DNA from: CBDFGK01 sp965247075
Lineage (GTDB): Bacteria > Pseudomonadota > Gammaproteobacteria > Pseudomonadales > Halieaceae
NCBI GenBank assembly: GCA_965247075.1
Contig: CBDFGK010000003.1
Location: 496,001-560,000 of the forward strand
Direction of reading: 5' to 3'
Length of the DNA: 64,000 bases
The notes below the pieces were generated by a model. It was not told the origin of the DNA. It was given only the letters and a program-made list of their open reading frames with translations, and made no database searches. The translations under genes and the position numbers were made by a program. This document shows, in pieces, positions 32,652 through 41,752 of the stretch (position 1 is its first letter; each line of letters opens with the position of its first letter).

Positions 32652-34802
32652 TTACATGGTTTGCAGCTTGGCGTACTGCACCACCAACCACTTGCTGCCT
32701 TCCGTATCAAAGTTGACCTCGACCCGGGCATTGGCCCCACGGCCTTCGAAATTGAGCACGATGCCCGCGCCGAAGACCTGGTGATTAACCCGCTGCCCCA
32801 GGCTGAGATCCGTGTCCGGGACATCAGTTTGCATGGCCAGGCTGGCTGGCCGCATGACCGTGGTGTGCAGCCTGACTTCCTGCATGAGCCGGGCGGGAAT
32901 TTCCCGTATAAAGCGCGAGGGGGCGTTAAAATTTTCATTGCCGTACAGGCGGCGCGTCTCTGCATAGCAGATTACCAGGCGCTGCATGGCCCGGGTGATA
33001 CCCACATAACAGAGCCGGCGCTCCTCTTCCAGGCGACCGGGTTCTTCCAGCGACAGGCGGTGCGGAAAGAGGTTTTCTTCCATGCCGGCCAGAAACACCA
33101 GTGGAAACTCCAGGCCCTTGGCCGAATGCAGTGTCATTAGTTGTACGCTGTCTTCGTGTTCATCGGCCTGGGCGTCACCCGCGTCCAGAGCGGCGTTGTT
33201 CAAAAATTCCTGCAGCGGCGAGAGCTCATCATCCTCAGCATCAAACTGTCGCGCGGCGGTAACCAGTTCCTGCAGGTTTTCAATGCGCGCCTGGCCGCGT
33301 TCGCCTTTCTCCTTGCTGTGATATTCAATAAGACCGGCACATTCGATAACGTGTCCGGTCAGCTCGTGCAGGCTGAGCTCTACCGTGTCGGCGTACATTT
33401 CATCGACAAGTACAGCGAATCCTTCCAGTGCCGCCAGCGCCCGTGCCGGTAACATTTTTTCATCCCTGACAACCGCCAGCGCCTGCCACAGGGACATGTC
33501 CCTCTCACGCGCCACATTTCTTACCGCGTCAACCGTTTTACTGCCAATGCCTCGCGGTGGCAGGTTGAGAACGCGTTCGATGGCCGCATCATCGCCACGG
33601 CTAATCAGCAGGCGCATGTAGGCCAGCGCATTCTTGATTTCAAGACGCTCATAAAATCGCTGACCGCCGTAAATCCGATAGGGCATACCCTGGCGAATCA
33701 GTGCTTCTTCCAATACCCGCGATTGCGCATTGGAGCGATATAAAATGGCCGAGCTGCTGCGATGATTGCCCGCTCCCACCCAGTCGTCCACCTGCTCGAC
33801 AATAAAGCGCGCTTCATCCTGCTCGTTGAAGCCCGCATACAAGGTGATCGGTTCTCCCTCCTCTCCCGCTGTCCACAACTCCTTGCCCAGGCGGTTAAAG
33901 TTATGGGCAATTAGCGCGTTGGCGGCCTGCAATATAGTCCCGGTAGAGCGGTAGTTCTGCTCCAGTCGAATGGTTCGCACTGGCGAAAAATCATCGCTGA
34001 AGCGTTGAATATTCTCGATTTTGGCGCCGCGCCAACCATAGATAGACTGGTCGTCGTCACCCACCGCAACCATGGGTACGGTGTTGCCCGCCAGCACCCG
34101 CAGCCAGGCATACTGGATAGTATTCGTGTCCTGGAATTCGTCCACCAGAATGTGACAAAAGCGACCCTGGTAGTGCCGCAGCAGGTCGGGGTTTTTTAAC
34201 CACAGCTCATGGGCGCGCAACAAAAGCTCGGCAAAATCTACCAGGCCGCCGCGCTCACAGGCCTGTTCGTAGGCCTGGTAGACACGCTGCATGGTACAGG
34301 CAAAGAGATCTGATCGGGGGGCCTCGATATGGGCCGAGCGCAACCCCTCGTCCTTCTGGCCGTTGATATACCACTGGGCCTGGCGCAGCGGCCAGCGACC
34401 CTCATCCAGTTCCAGCTCACGGCAGATTCGCTTGACCAGCCGCAGTTGGTCATCAGAATCCAGTATTTGAAAGTTCTGTGGCAGCCCCGCCTCCTGCCAG
34501 TGAGTTTTCAACAGGCGGTGTGCAAGCCCGTGGAAAGTACCCACCCACATGCCCTGGGGGCATATATCCAGCATGGTTTCAATGCGCCGGCGCATTTCCC
34601 GGGCGGCCTTGTTGGTAAAGGTAACTGCCAGGATGGCCCAGGGAGACAGCCCTTCTGTCTGAACCAGCCAGGCAATGCGGTGTGCCAGCACGCGCGTCTT
34701 ACCGCTGCCTGCTCCGGCGAGCACCAACATATTCTGGTTTTCAGACGTTACTGCATCTCGCTGGGCGTTATTGAGGGGTGCTAGAATTCGAGTGACGTCC
34801 AT
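32652..34802 (-). CDS. uvrD: DNA helicase II
   Basis: 716-residue SF1 3'-to-5' helicase of nucleotide excision and mismatch repair. Walker A AGAGSGKT (29-36), VDEFQDTN (motif II), GDDDQSIYGWRGA (motif III), VQLMTLHSAKGLEF, YVGITRAM (motif VI), and the UvrD-type C-terminal Tudor-like tail (QRVNHQVFGAGIVL). Normal length, ATG start. Confidence 0.96.
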   Translation of the reverse strand: MDVTRILAPLNNAQRDAVTSENQNMLVLAGAGSGKTRVLAHRIAWLVQTEGLSPWAILAVTFTNKAAREMRRRIETMLDICPQGMWVGTFHGLAHRLLKTHWQEAGLPQNFQILDSDDQLRLVKRICRELELDEGRWPLRQAQWYINGQKDEGLRSAHIEAPRSDLFACTMQRVYQAYEQACERGGLVDFAELLLRAHELWLKNPDLLRHYQGRFCHILVDEFQDTNTIQYAWLRVLAGNTVPMVAVGDDDQSIYGWRGAKIENIQRFSDDFSPVRTIRLEQNYRSTGTILQAANALIAHNFNRLGKELWTAGEEGEPITLYAGFNEQDEARFIVEQVDDWVGAGNHRSSSAILYRSNAQSRVLEEALIRQGMPYRIYGGQRFYERLEIKNALAYMRLLISRGDDAAIERVLNLPPRGIGSKTVDAVRNVARERDMSLWQALAVVRDEKMLPARALAALEGFAVLVDEMYADTVELSLHELTGHVIECAGLIEYHSKEKGERGQARIENLQELVTAARQFDAEDDELSPLQEFLNNAALDAGDAQADEHEDSVQLMTLHSAKGLEFPLVFLAGMEENLFPHRLSLEEPGRLEEERRLCYVGITRAMQRLVICYAETRRLYGNENFNAPSRFIREIPARLMQEVRLHTTVMRPASLAMQTDVPDTDLSLGQRVNHQVFGAGIVLNFEGRGANARVEVNFDTEGSKWLVVQYAKLQTM

Positions 34803-34854
34803 GGCGCTATTCTAGCGAAATCAGGGCCGTCCCCGCATCAGCTTTCGCAGTTGA

Positions 34855-35238
34855 TTAGTCTTTACTGAGGTGTGCAAGCTCGGCGGCGTGCTGTTCCCAG
34901 TTCTGGCCGTCAAAGGGTTGCAGTTCTACCCGCGGGGGTGTTTTCCCCAGGCAGCGCAGATTGATGCTAAACCCATCCGGGTTTGAGCGGGGTGTATAAA
35001 AGGGTTTGACCCCACAGTGTTTGCAGAAGGTATGCCTGGCGATGCCGGAATTAAACCGGTAGGTGCCTATATCTTCAGCTCCGCTGATCAAGTGGAACTT
35101 GCCAGCCGGTGTTATCACGTGTTGAAAGCCCACCATATTACACATGGAACAATTACACTCCTGCACCACAATGTGATCCTCTAATTCCACTTCAAACCTT
35201 ACTGCGCCACAATGGCAACTACCCGGATATCGTTGCAT
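34855..35238 (-). CDS. GFA family (glutathione-dependent formaldehyde-activating/CENP-V) zinc protein
   Basis: 127 residues with two structural or catalytic zinc sites: GSCHCGAVRFEVE (residues 6-18), CNCSMC (about 29-34) and HTFCKHCGV (70-78). The family includes formaldehyde-activating enzyme, but most members have no confirmed reaction and the name should not be taken literally. It stands alone between uvrD and a 650-bp gene-poor stretch. Confidence 0.85.
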   Translation of the reverse strand: MQRYPGSCHCGAVRFEVELEDHIVVQECNCSMCNMVGFQHVITPAGKFHLISGAEDIGTYRFNSGIARHTFCKHCGVKPFYTPRSNPDGFSINLRCLGKTPPRVELQPFDGQNWEQHAAELAHLSKD

Positions 35239-35314
35239 GCTTGCTCCCCTTACTGTGCTATCTCGGCTAAGACAAAGTTCATGTGATTAAGCAACATCCT
35301 TTCTGTACTTTCGG

Positions 35315-35446
35315 CTACCCCTCGACCGCGTGTTCCTCGCTGAAGGTGACATAGCGTTTGTCCGCTGTCTGCCAGTCTTCCGCAATCCATCAAAATCACA
35401 TTCAGGGATAACCGGGTGGCTCAGCTCTTCAAGCCACCATGAAATT
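35315..35446 (-). pseudogene. Possible decayed coding fragment
   Basis: On the minus strand two frames read protein-like sequence in succession: WWLEELSHPVIPECDFDG (from about 35440) and, after a one-base shift, IAEDWQTADKRYVTFSEEH ending at TAG 35315-35317. Composition and the tidy hand-over suggest the 3' end of a former gene broken by a frameshift. I cannot name the family. Confidence 0.22.
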
Positions 35447-35811
35447 ACAGAAAGAATGATGCACTACCATGGTAAATTGATGCAGGGCTTGGGGCAATCC
35501 TGATGGCATTGATTAATCGGCGCCGCCGGGAGTAAATCAAGAGTTTATTGGATTCACGATAAAAATTATTTGTCGAAACGGCGATTAAACTGCCATGAAA
35601 TACCGGTGGTGAAGAGTGAGTCGCCGGCAGACCATCCTTGGTAAAGGCACGTCCCTGTGCCCTTGTGCCATCCCCTGGCAGTAAGCGCCGCGCACTACCG
35701 GCGACAACACCCTCTGCGTAGGCTTGCAATATCCTTGCCAGTTTTGAGACAGGAAAAATCAACAACTTGGCGAAAAAAATCGCCTGGATGGCCATTGTGG
35801 ACGTGTCTGAT

Positions 35812-35828
35812 ACATGTCACGGACATGT
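35812..35828. promoter_or_regulatory. 17-bp palindrome upstream of the cyclase gene
   Basis: ACATGTC-ACG-GACATGT, a perfect 7-bp inverted repeat with a 3-base spacer, about 60 bases before the cyclase start; a related half-site GACGTGTC lies just upstream (about 35800-35807). It could be an operator for a dimeric regulator. Confidence 0.35.
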
Positions 35829-35890
35829 CCATACCCGTTCCGCTGTTTGTGCTAGTCTTTGCAATAATCCCGGTAAAGGAGGGCATCGCC

Positions 35891-37186
35891 ATGGAAGGCG
35901 AAACGGCTGTCACCAGGCGCTGGAGTGGGGAATTCACAGATGCGGTGTGCGAGGGCGACTATCGCGCCCAGCAGATGCTGGCAGAAGTGCGCCAGATTCG
36001 CCTGACCTGGGTGATAGCCCTGTGTTTTTTTCTGGTCTATGGGCCAGTTGATTACTGGCTGTTTGGGCAACAGTTTGCAGCACAATTGCTGGTGCCACGG
36101 GCGGCAATATTGACAGTGGGGGCGCTGGCGGTTTTAGCCACCTTGACACCGGTGGGTCGAGCGCACCGCGATGTCATCGGCTTTGTGGCATTGTCCCTGG
36201 TTGCCGTGTCCTATGCACAGCTACTCGATCAACGCGATTCAGGTTTGGGCTCGCCGGGGGCGCTGTTGCTGCTGGTGGTGGGTATCTACATGTTCTCGCC
36301 GGGGCGATACTGGATGGTATGCAGCAACGGTATCCTTTGCAGTACGGTGTCAGCCCTGGCTCTGCTGAACGGTCTCAGCGTGGAAAACTGGTTGCAGTTC
36401 AGCTACCTGATTCCCGCCAATATCATAGCGGCCCTGGCGCTGGGTCAGCTCAACCGCTTGCGGCGCTTGAGTTTTCTGACAAGCGAGCTGTTGCGTGAGG
36501 AAGTGTTGGCGCGACAGCAAGCTCAGCAAGCGCTGGCGCTGATGCACGAGCGTACTTGCAATCTGCTACACAATGCCCTGCCAGAAGCTATTGCCCGTCA
36601 GCTACAGGATGATCCGAGCCGCCTGCCGGCGCGGGAACACGCCGTGGCGACCGTGCTGTTTGCAGACCTGGTGGGCTTTTCGACGCTGGCGCGACAACTT
36701 TCGCCAGGTCATCTGCTGGATCTGCTGAACAGCCTGTTTAGCTGCTTTGATGGCCTGGCACTCGAGTTTGGGCTAGAGAAAATCAAGACAGTGGGTGATG
36801 CCTACATAGCCGTGGCAGGTGTTAGCCAGCCACTGGATCAACAACAGCAGCGAGCGGCTGGTATGGCCCTCGCGCTGGTGGATGGCTGCAATGCTGCTGC
36901 CAGGGAATGGGGTTTGGCACTGCGGCTGCGTATCGGTATTCACAGCGGGCCATTGGTTGCCGGCGTTATTGGCCGTCAGCGCCTGGCCTATGACATTTGG
37001 GGAGAAACGGTAAATATAGCCAGCCGTTTGCAAACCGCAGCGGCCCCCGGTCGCATACTGGTGTCCCGAGCCGTGCGACAGGCCTGCACAGGGCAATTCC
37101 TGTTTGGCCGATATCGTAGTTTGGAACTGCGCGGCTGTGGCCGTATCAGGGCAAGCACCCTGTACTCAAGGCTATCAGCCCCGTAG
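35891..37186 (+). CDS. Membrane-anchored class III adenylate cyclase
   Basis: 431 residues. Residues about 35-190 hold six hydrophobic segments. A short helical linker (LRRLSFLTSELLREEVLARQQAQQAL...) then leads to a class III cyclase domain (about 250-431): VLFADLVGFSTLARQL with metal-binding Asp, KIKTVGDAYIAVAG, and GRQRLAYDIWGETVNIASRL with the transition-state Asn/Arg region. Lys in KIKTVGD and Asp in YDIWG favour ATP over GTP. The ATG at 35891 follows a strong AAAGGAGG site; the frame extends upstream without family features. The 3' end overlaps the convergent kinase gene by 12 bases. Confidence 0.88.
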   Translation: MEGETAVTRRWSGEFTDAVCEGDYRAQQMLAEVRQIRLTWVIALCFFLVYGPVDYWLFGQQFAAQLLVPRAAILTVGALAVLATLTPVGRAHRDVIGFVALSLVAVSYAQLLDQRDSGLGSPGALLLLVVGIYMFSPGRYWMVCSNGILCSTVSALALLNGLSVENWLQFSYLIPANIIAALALGQLNRLRRLSFLTSELLREEVLARQQAQQALALMHERTCNLLHNALPEAIARQLQDDPSRLPAREHAVATVLFADLVGFSTLARQLSPGHLLDLLNSLFSCFDGLALEFGLEKIKTVGDAYIAVAGVSQPLDQQQQRAAGMALALVDGCNAAAREWGLALRLRIGIHSGPLVAGVIGRQRLAYDIWGETVNIASRLQTAAAPGRILVSRAVRQACTGQFLFGRYRSLELRGCGRIRASTLYSRLSAP

Positions 37187-37678
37187 CTGCGTGCACAGCA
37201 ATCTGCATATTGCCCGCGCGGACAACTCATTACCGGCCACGGTAATGTCGGCGTGGCGCCGGTATAGCGGTATACGCTCTTGAAATACCGAGGCGAAGTT
37301 CTGGCCGGGTGCACGAGCGATGCCGCGAGTATCTTCGTTGTCGACCCGCTCCAGCAAGATGGGCAGCGGCACGTCCACAAAAATTACCGGTCCTGCGGCG
37401 CGCAAACGCTGCATGCCGGCGTCGCTGTAAACCGCACTGCCGCCGGTGGCGATAAGGGTATGTGCCAGTGGAATATCCAACAGTACCTCTTCTTCATACT
37501 GCCGCAACTGCAGGTGGCCATGCCTATCCAGCAGATCCTGCAAGCTGGTGTCGTGGCGCACCTGGACGATCAGGTCAGAGTCGACAAAACTCAATCCCAA
37601 CTCCTTGGCCAACAACACGCCAATGGTGCTCTTGCCGGCGCCGGGCATGCCAATCAGGCTAATAGTGCTATGTTTCAT
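37175..37678 (-). CDS. Shikimate kinase-like protein
   Basis: 167 residues. Walker A GMPGAGKST (10-18), Asp in FVDSDLIVQ, LRQYEEEVL with the shikimate-contacting Arg, LIATGGSAVY in place of the usual TGGG loop, and a lid region with RIPLYRRHAD. Together these fit AroK, which phosphorylates shikimate in aromatic amino-acid synthesis. The altered Gly loop and the location away from aroB mean it may be a paralogue with a different small-molecule substrate. Confidence 0.75.
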   Translation of the reverse strand: MKHSTISLIGMPGAGKSTIGVLLAKELGLSFVDSDLIVQVRHDTSLQDLLDRHGHLQLRQYEEEVLLDIPLAHTLIATGGSAVYSDAGMQRLRAAGPVIFVDVPLPILLERVDNEDTRGIARAPGQNFASVFQERIPLYRRHADITVAGNELSARAICRLLCTQLRG

Positions 37679-37792
37679 GGCGGCATTGTAGCATTCGATA
37701 TATCTGTAGCATTTGAACTATCCGACATGGCGCGTGGGCAGAGTTGCCCCAGCTTGCTAGAGTGTCGCATCACCAATTGTGGAGGCGGAGCT

Positions 37793-38896
37793 ATGCTGAA
37801 AACACCACTGGACAGTTTACATCGGGAGTTGGGCGCACGAATGGTGCCGTTTGCCGGCTATGACATGCCGGTGCAATATCCCGCTGGAATTTTGAAGGAA
37901 CATATCCAGACGCGCACCGCAGCGGGTCTGTTTGATGTCTCTCATATGGGCCAGGTAGTTGTGCGGGGCGCGGGTGCTGCGCAGGCCCTTGAAGCGATAG
38001 TGCCGGTTGATGCGCAGGGTCTGGCCATCAACGGGCAGACCTACGCGCTGTTTACTGATGACAACGGTGGCGTACTCGACGACCTGATTATTACACGCTG
38101 GGGTGAAGAGGAGTTCTTGCTGGTGGTGAACGCCGCCTGTAAGGAACAGGATATTGCCCATTTGCGGGCCAATCTCGGCGATCTGGAAATCGATGTGATG
38201 GAAGACAAGGCCCTGTTGGCGTTACAGGGGCCGGCTGCCCGCACAGTGATGAGTGAGTTGGTGCCGGCGGCGGCCAGGCTCACTTTTATGAATGGAGTTT
38301 TCTGCCTGCTGGAAGCTGCGGAGGTCTATATCACCTGTTCCGGCTACACCGGTGAAGATGGTTTTGAAATTTCCATGCCGGCAGAGATAGCTGAGCAGGT
38401 CGCGCGGGTATTGCTGGCCCACGCAGCAGTACAACCAATCGGTTTGGGTGCCAGGGACTCGCTGCGCCTTGAAGCAGGCCTGTGTTTGTACGGACATGAG
38501 TTGAACAGGGAAACCACCCCGGTGGCAGCCGGCTTGATGTGGTCAATTGGTAAGGCGCGTCGTTTCGATGGCGACCGAGCAGGTGGTTTTCCCGGTGCAG
38601 AGGAAATTTTCCGTCAACAGGCCGAGGGCGTACCCAGGCGCCGGGTTGGATTGCAGGTGCAAGGCAAGCGGCCGGTCAGGGATGGGCAAGTGGTGGTAGA
38701 CGCAGATGGAAACGAGGTGGGAGTGGTGACCTCGGCCTGCTTTGCTGCAACTCTGGGTTCACCAGTGGCTATGGCCTACGTGGACAGCGCCTGCAAGGAA
38801 TTGGGTACCGGTCTCAATGTCGAGGTGCGCGGCAAGTTAATCCCGGTCACTGTCGTGCGGATGCCTTTTGTTGCGCAGAACTATTATCGGGGTTGA
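37793..38896 (+). CDS. gcvT: Aminomethyltransferase (glycine cleavage T protein)
   Basis: 367 residues. T protein releases ammonia from the aminomethyl-lipoyl H protein and makes 5,10-methylene-THF. Seen: TPLDSLHRELGARMVPFAGY, LFDVSHMGQVVVRG, DDLIITRWGEEEFLLVVNAA, ITCSGYTGEDGFEIS, GARDSLRLEAGLCLYGHEL, and a C-terminal barrel ending GLxV-RGK-IPV. ATG 37793 is preceded by TGGAGGCGGAG. No gcvH, gcvP or glycine riboswitch is nearby, unlike the usual gcvTHP operon, so H and P must be elsewhere. Confidence 0.92.
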   Translation: MLKTPLDSLHRELGARMVPFAGYDMPVQYPAGILKEHIQTRTAAGLFDVSHMGQVVVRGAGAAQALEAIVPVDAQGLAINGQTYALFTDDNGGVLDDLIITRWGEEEFLLVVNAACKEQDIAHLRANLGDLEIDVMEDKALLALQGPAARTVMSELVPAAARLTFMNGVFCLLEAAEVYITCSGYTGEDGFEISMPAEIAEQVARVLLAHAAVQPIGLGARDSLRLEAGLCLYGHELNRETTPVAAGLMWSIGKARRFDGDRAGGFPGAEEIFRQQAEGVPRRRVGLQVQGKRPVRDGQVVVDADGNEVGVVTSACFAATLGSPVAMAYVDSACKELGTGLNVEVRGKLIPVTVVRMPFVAQNYYRG

Positions 38897-40163
38897 GGCT
38901 CAGATCCACGACGGCCGGCAGCAAGCGCCGGCGCCGTTTTTTGCCAATATCGGCCAGTGCCCGCAGATTTGCCGCCGGCAGCGTGCCCTTGTTTGCATCC
39001 TCCCGGCCGTAGGCTGATTGCAATAGCTGTTCGATATTGCGGGCTAATTGGGGGCTGTTGCGGGCGGTTTCGCGCAGGCTGTGCCAGTCTGGTTTAGCCT
39101 GGCCAGTATTGAGCCAACTGTACAGCAGTGTTGCGGCAAGCCTGGCATCGCCTTTTTTTAGTGCCCGGTTGGCGGCCGTGAGGATTTGGCGGGCCGGCAC
39201 AGAAACGGCACGCCTGCTCCTCAGCCTGAGCAGGATCGCCAGGGCGATTACCGCCGCCGCCAAAAAAATCCAGCGTAGCTCTACATTGAAATCAATGAAT
39301 TCCGGCGCTGCAGCAGGCCTGTCGCCGGCGGGCGTGCCCGCATCTATTGTCACCGCTGCCAGCCGGTTGACTCTAAGCTTGTCGGCACTGCTGTCCCACC
39401 AATAGAAGGTTTGTTCCGGCAACCGGTACTGGCCCGATTGTTCCACCACATAGGTAACGCGGTCGGTGCGCTCGGCAATCGCCTCGCCACGATTGCTCTT
39501 GTCTTGCAGCACGGGATTGTCCGGGTAAACTGCCAGGCCAGCGGCTGAGCCGACCAGCGGTGTGGGTAACATCATTGAAGTGACCTGTGATGCGCTGCTG
39601 CGGATAGTGCGAGTGAATGCATCGCCGGGTTGCAGTCCGGTCAGGTCCCGATCAAATTCCCGGCTAAGCCTGAATTGCGGTGTCGCCAGCCAGGCTTCCA
39701 CGCCTGCCAACTGTGCAGGCACGCCGGCGACAAATTCCAGCGCTTCGGTTTGCAGGCTACCTCGCACAACGCCTGCTCTGGCATCGTTCACAGCCAGCTC
39801 CAGTCTCAGTGAGGGTATCCGGAAGGCGGCTGCCTGTTGCGGGTAGAGCTCCAGGGCCCATTGCTGAACTACCCAGGTGCGCCCCTGTTCCTGCCGGCTC
39901 AGGTTGGTCGCAAACCGGTCCCTCTGCAGTACCACCAGGTGGGCAATTTCGGGATGCTGGATACGGGTGCCGCCGGCAAACCAGCGGCGCGTCGACACCT
40001 CAACGATTAGTTTGACCTCTTCACCAACGACAATCTCCTGCGCCGGCTGCAGCCAACTGCGCAAGCGCAGCTGATCTTCCTGCATGAGTTCCTGCAGGGT
40101 GGTAGCGCCGCTCAGCGCGCTCAGCAGGCCCATGCACGGCACCAGTAGCCATTCAGGCTTCAC
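38847..40163 (-). CDS. batD: BatD-like membrane protein
   Basis: 438 residues from GTG 40163. N-terminal hydrophobic signal (VPCMGLLSALSGA), beta-rich periplasmic part with two BatD-like immunoglobulin-like repeats (about 30-270), a transmembrane helix (WIFLAAAVIALAILL, about 302-316) and a basic cytoplasmic tail. Last gene of the moxR-bat cluster; its GTG overlaps the previous stop. The function of Bat proteins is uncertain (aerotolerance, periplasmic stress or chaperoning in different species). Its 3' end overlaps gcvT by 50 bases in convergent orientation. Confidence 0.82.
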   Translation of the reverse strand: MKPEWLLVPCMGLLSALSGATTLQELMQEDQLRLRSWLQPAQEIVVGEEVKLIVEVSTRRWFAGGTRIQHPEIAHLVVLQRDRFATNLSRQEQGRTWVVQQWALELYPQQAAAFRIPSLRLELAVNDARAGVVRGSLQTEALEFVAGVPAQLAGVEAWLATPQFRLSREFDRDLTGLQPGDAFTRTIRSSASQVTSMMLPTPLVGSAAGLAVYPDNPVLQDKSNRGEAIAERTDRVTYVVEQSGQYRLPEQTFYWWDSSADKLRVNRLAAVTIDAGTPAGDRPAAAPEFIDFNVELRWIFLAAAVIALAILLRLRSRRAVSVPARQILTAANRALKKGDARLAATLLYSWLNTGQAKPDWHSLRETARNSPQLARNIEQLLQSAYGREDANKGTLPAANLRALADIGKKRRRRLLPAVVDLSLNPDNSSAQQKASARQ

Positions 40164-41752
40164 GGTTGTTGCTGCTCCAGTTGCATACTGAACTTCACCG
40201 CCAGAAAATGCGATGGATCGCGTTGTACGCTGCGCATCCACATGTCATTGATCTTTTCATCTGCCATTATTTGCTCGGCATCAAACTGCACCGGTTCTGC
40301 CTGTTGCACAATATCCCGCTGCGCACCGTCGGCGCGTTGTGGGTCATCTTCGCCCAGCTCTATGGAGGAATTACTGCCACCTTCATCGGCCTGTGACTCG
40401 CTCATCAGGTTGACGGCATCAATGAGGTCCTGCACAATTTGGCGGTTGCCGGCTGCCGCCCGATGGCCGGGGTTATGCGCCAACAGCTCCTCGTACAGGC
40501 GTACCGCCAATACGTAGTTCTGCTGGTGAGCCAGGGCATTGGCGCGATTGAAACGGGCATTTTCGCTGTCGACACGGGAAAAGTACTCGGCGGAGAGTTT
40601 GAATTCTTCCGCGTAGTAGTAGGCAGCGGCTTGCCACATCGGGCTTTCAAAACGGCGGGCAGCTTCCCGGTAGTCGCCCTGGTCCAGTAGCAGGCGCCCC
40701 TGCTGATCGGGGGTCAACCACAGGTTGGCAAACCAATTGTCACTGGCCTGGGCGTGCTGGGGATGTAACAGGGACAGGATGAGCAGCGGGGCAAGGCACC
40801 AGTGCAGGGTCCAGCCCTTGCGAAACCACAGTGAAAAAATGAGTAAACAGGGGAAAACCAGCCAGTAGCCGCCGTCCAGCCAGGGCACGGCCTCGTCATC
40901 GGTTACTACATAGTGGGCATTTATACGCCGCTGTAGCTTGCCAACGTCCCGCTTGTCGATGCTGAGCCTGAGGTAATAACCATCTGCTGCTGCGGCCAAA
41001 TTTTGTAGCGCTTTTTCCTCCAGTGGCGCGGACCCTTCACTGGCCTGGGCGGGGTCCAATCCCATGCCCCACACCAGCAATTGGTGTGGGCGCTCATTGA
41101 AATAGTTCCCAAAGACTACGTCGGTGGCGCTGGACACACCGTCGCTAACCAGCAGCACCGTGGTGGGGATTGGCTGATCCCCGACAATGTCATCAACCAG
41201 CGGCAAGCCGTATTCGGCAAATTTTCCGCTGCGCGGCATAATGCCCGCTTCGATGGCGGCCAGGTATTGCCCAAGAATCTCTATATCATCGGTGAGGTTG
41301 AGCACGGTGTGTGCGCTGCCGGCAAAAACCACCAGCGCGGTACGCGAGCCACGGCGCAGCTCCAACAAATCACTGATCTTTTGTTTGGCCCGTGCCAGCC
41401 GCGAGGGCTGGACATCCTCGTTGCGCATGGAGGCTGAGGCGTCCAGCAGTATCACCAGTGCCGCCTCGTCACGAGTTAGCGGCGAGGGTTGTTGGCGCCA
41501 GCTTGGACCCATCAACACCAGCGTTACCAACAGCATAAATACTATGCCCACTGAGCTCGGATTAAGCCAGTGGTTGCGGAACTGGCGGATGCGCAGCGCC
41601 GCCAGTAAATGCGGTGCAATGACCGATTCCCAGGAAGCAGTATCGTCGCGGCCGCGCCACTGCAGCGCCAACAACAGCAGCGTTGGCAGTACCAGCAGCC
41701 CCCACCAGGGCCGCAAGAAATGAAAATGCTCCAGCAGTTGGCTACTGAGCAT
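40160..41752 (-). CDS. VWA-TPR membrane protein (BatB/BatC-like)
   Basis: 530 residues. N-terminal membrane segments (about 15-30 and 66-84), a von Willebrand A domain (about 95-280) with intact MIDAS DASAS (104-108) and LLVSDG, two more transmembrane helices (about 295-345), then TPR-type repeats (LLDQGDYREAARRFESPMWQ and following, about 365-450) and an acidic low-complexity tail. This equals a BatB-BatC fusion, common in gammaproteobacteria. Confidence 0.85.
   Translation of the reverse strand: MLSSQLLEHFHFLRPWWGLLVLPTLLLLALQWRGRDDTASWESVIAPHLLAALRIRQFRNHWLNPSSVGIVFMLLVTLVLMGPSWRQQPSPLTRDEAALVILLDASASMRNEDVQPSRLARAKQKISDLLELRRGSRTALVVFAGSAHTVLNLTDDIEILGQYLAAIEAGIMPRSGKFAEYGLPLVDDIVGDQPIPTTVLLVSDGVSSATDVVFGNYFNERPHQLLVWGMGLDPAQASEGSAPLEEKALQNLAAAADGYYLRLSIDKRDVGKLQRRINAHYVVTDDEAVPWLDGGYWLVFPCLLIFSLWFRKGWTLHWCLAPLLILSLLHPQHAQASDNWFANLWLTPDQQGRLLLDQGDYREAARRFESPMWQAAAYYYAEEFKLSAEYFSRVDSENARFNRANALAHQQNYVLAVRLYEELLAHNPGHRAAAGNRQIVQDLIDAVNLMSESQADEGGSNSSIELGEDDPQRADGAQRDIVQQAEPVQFDAEQIMADEKINDMWMRSVQRDPSHFLAVKFSMQLEQQQP

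Larger units (their letters stand above)
35239..35890. other. 650-bp stretch with no intact gene
   Basis: No convincing intact ORF. A minus-strand ORF at 35445-35795 has no family-like features and is rejected. The left part holds what may be a decayed coding fragment (35315-35446), and the right end carries a palindrome and the ribosome site of the cyclase gene. Confidence 0.5.

Noticed and set aside
35445..35795. 116-residue minus-strand ORF
   Set aside because: No recognisable motif, odd composition, and no ribosome site; treated as chance frame.
37690..37792. Glycine riboswitch before gcvT
   Set aside because: No tandem aptamer pattern and too little space between the kinase gene start and gcvT.
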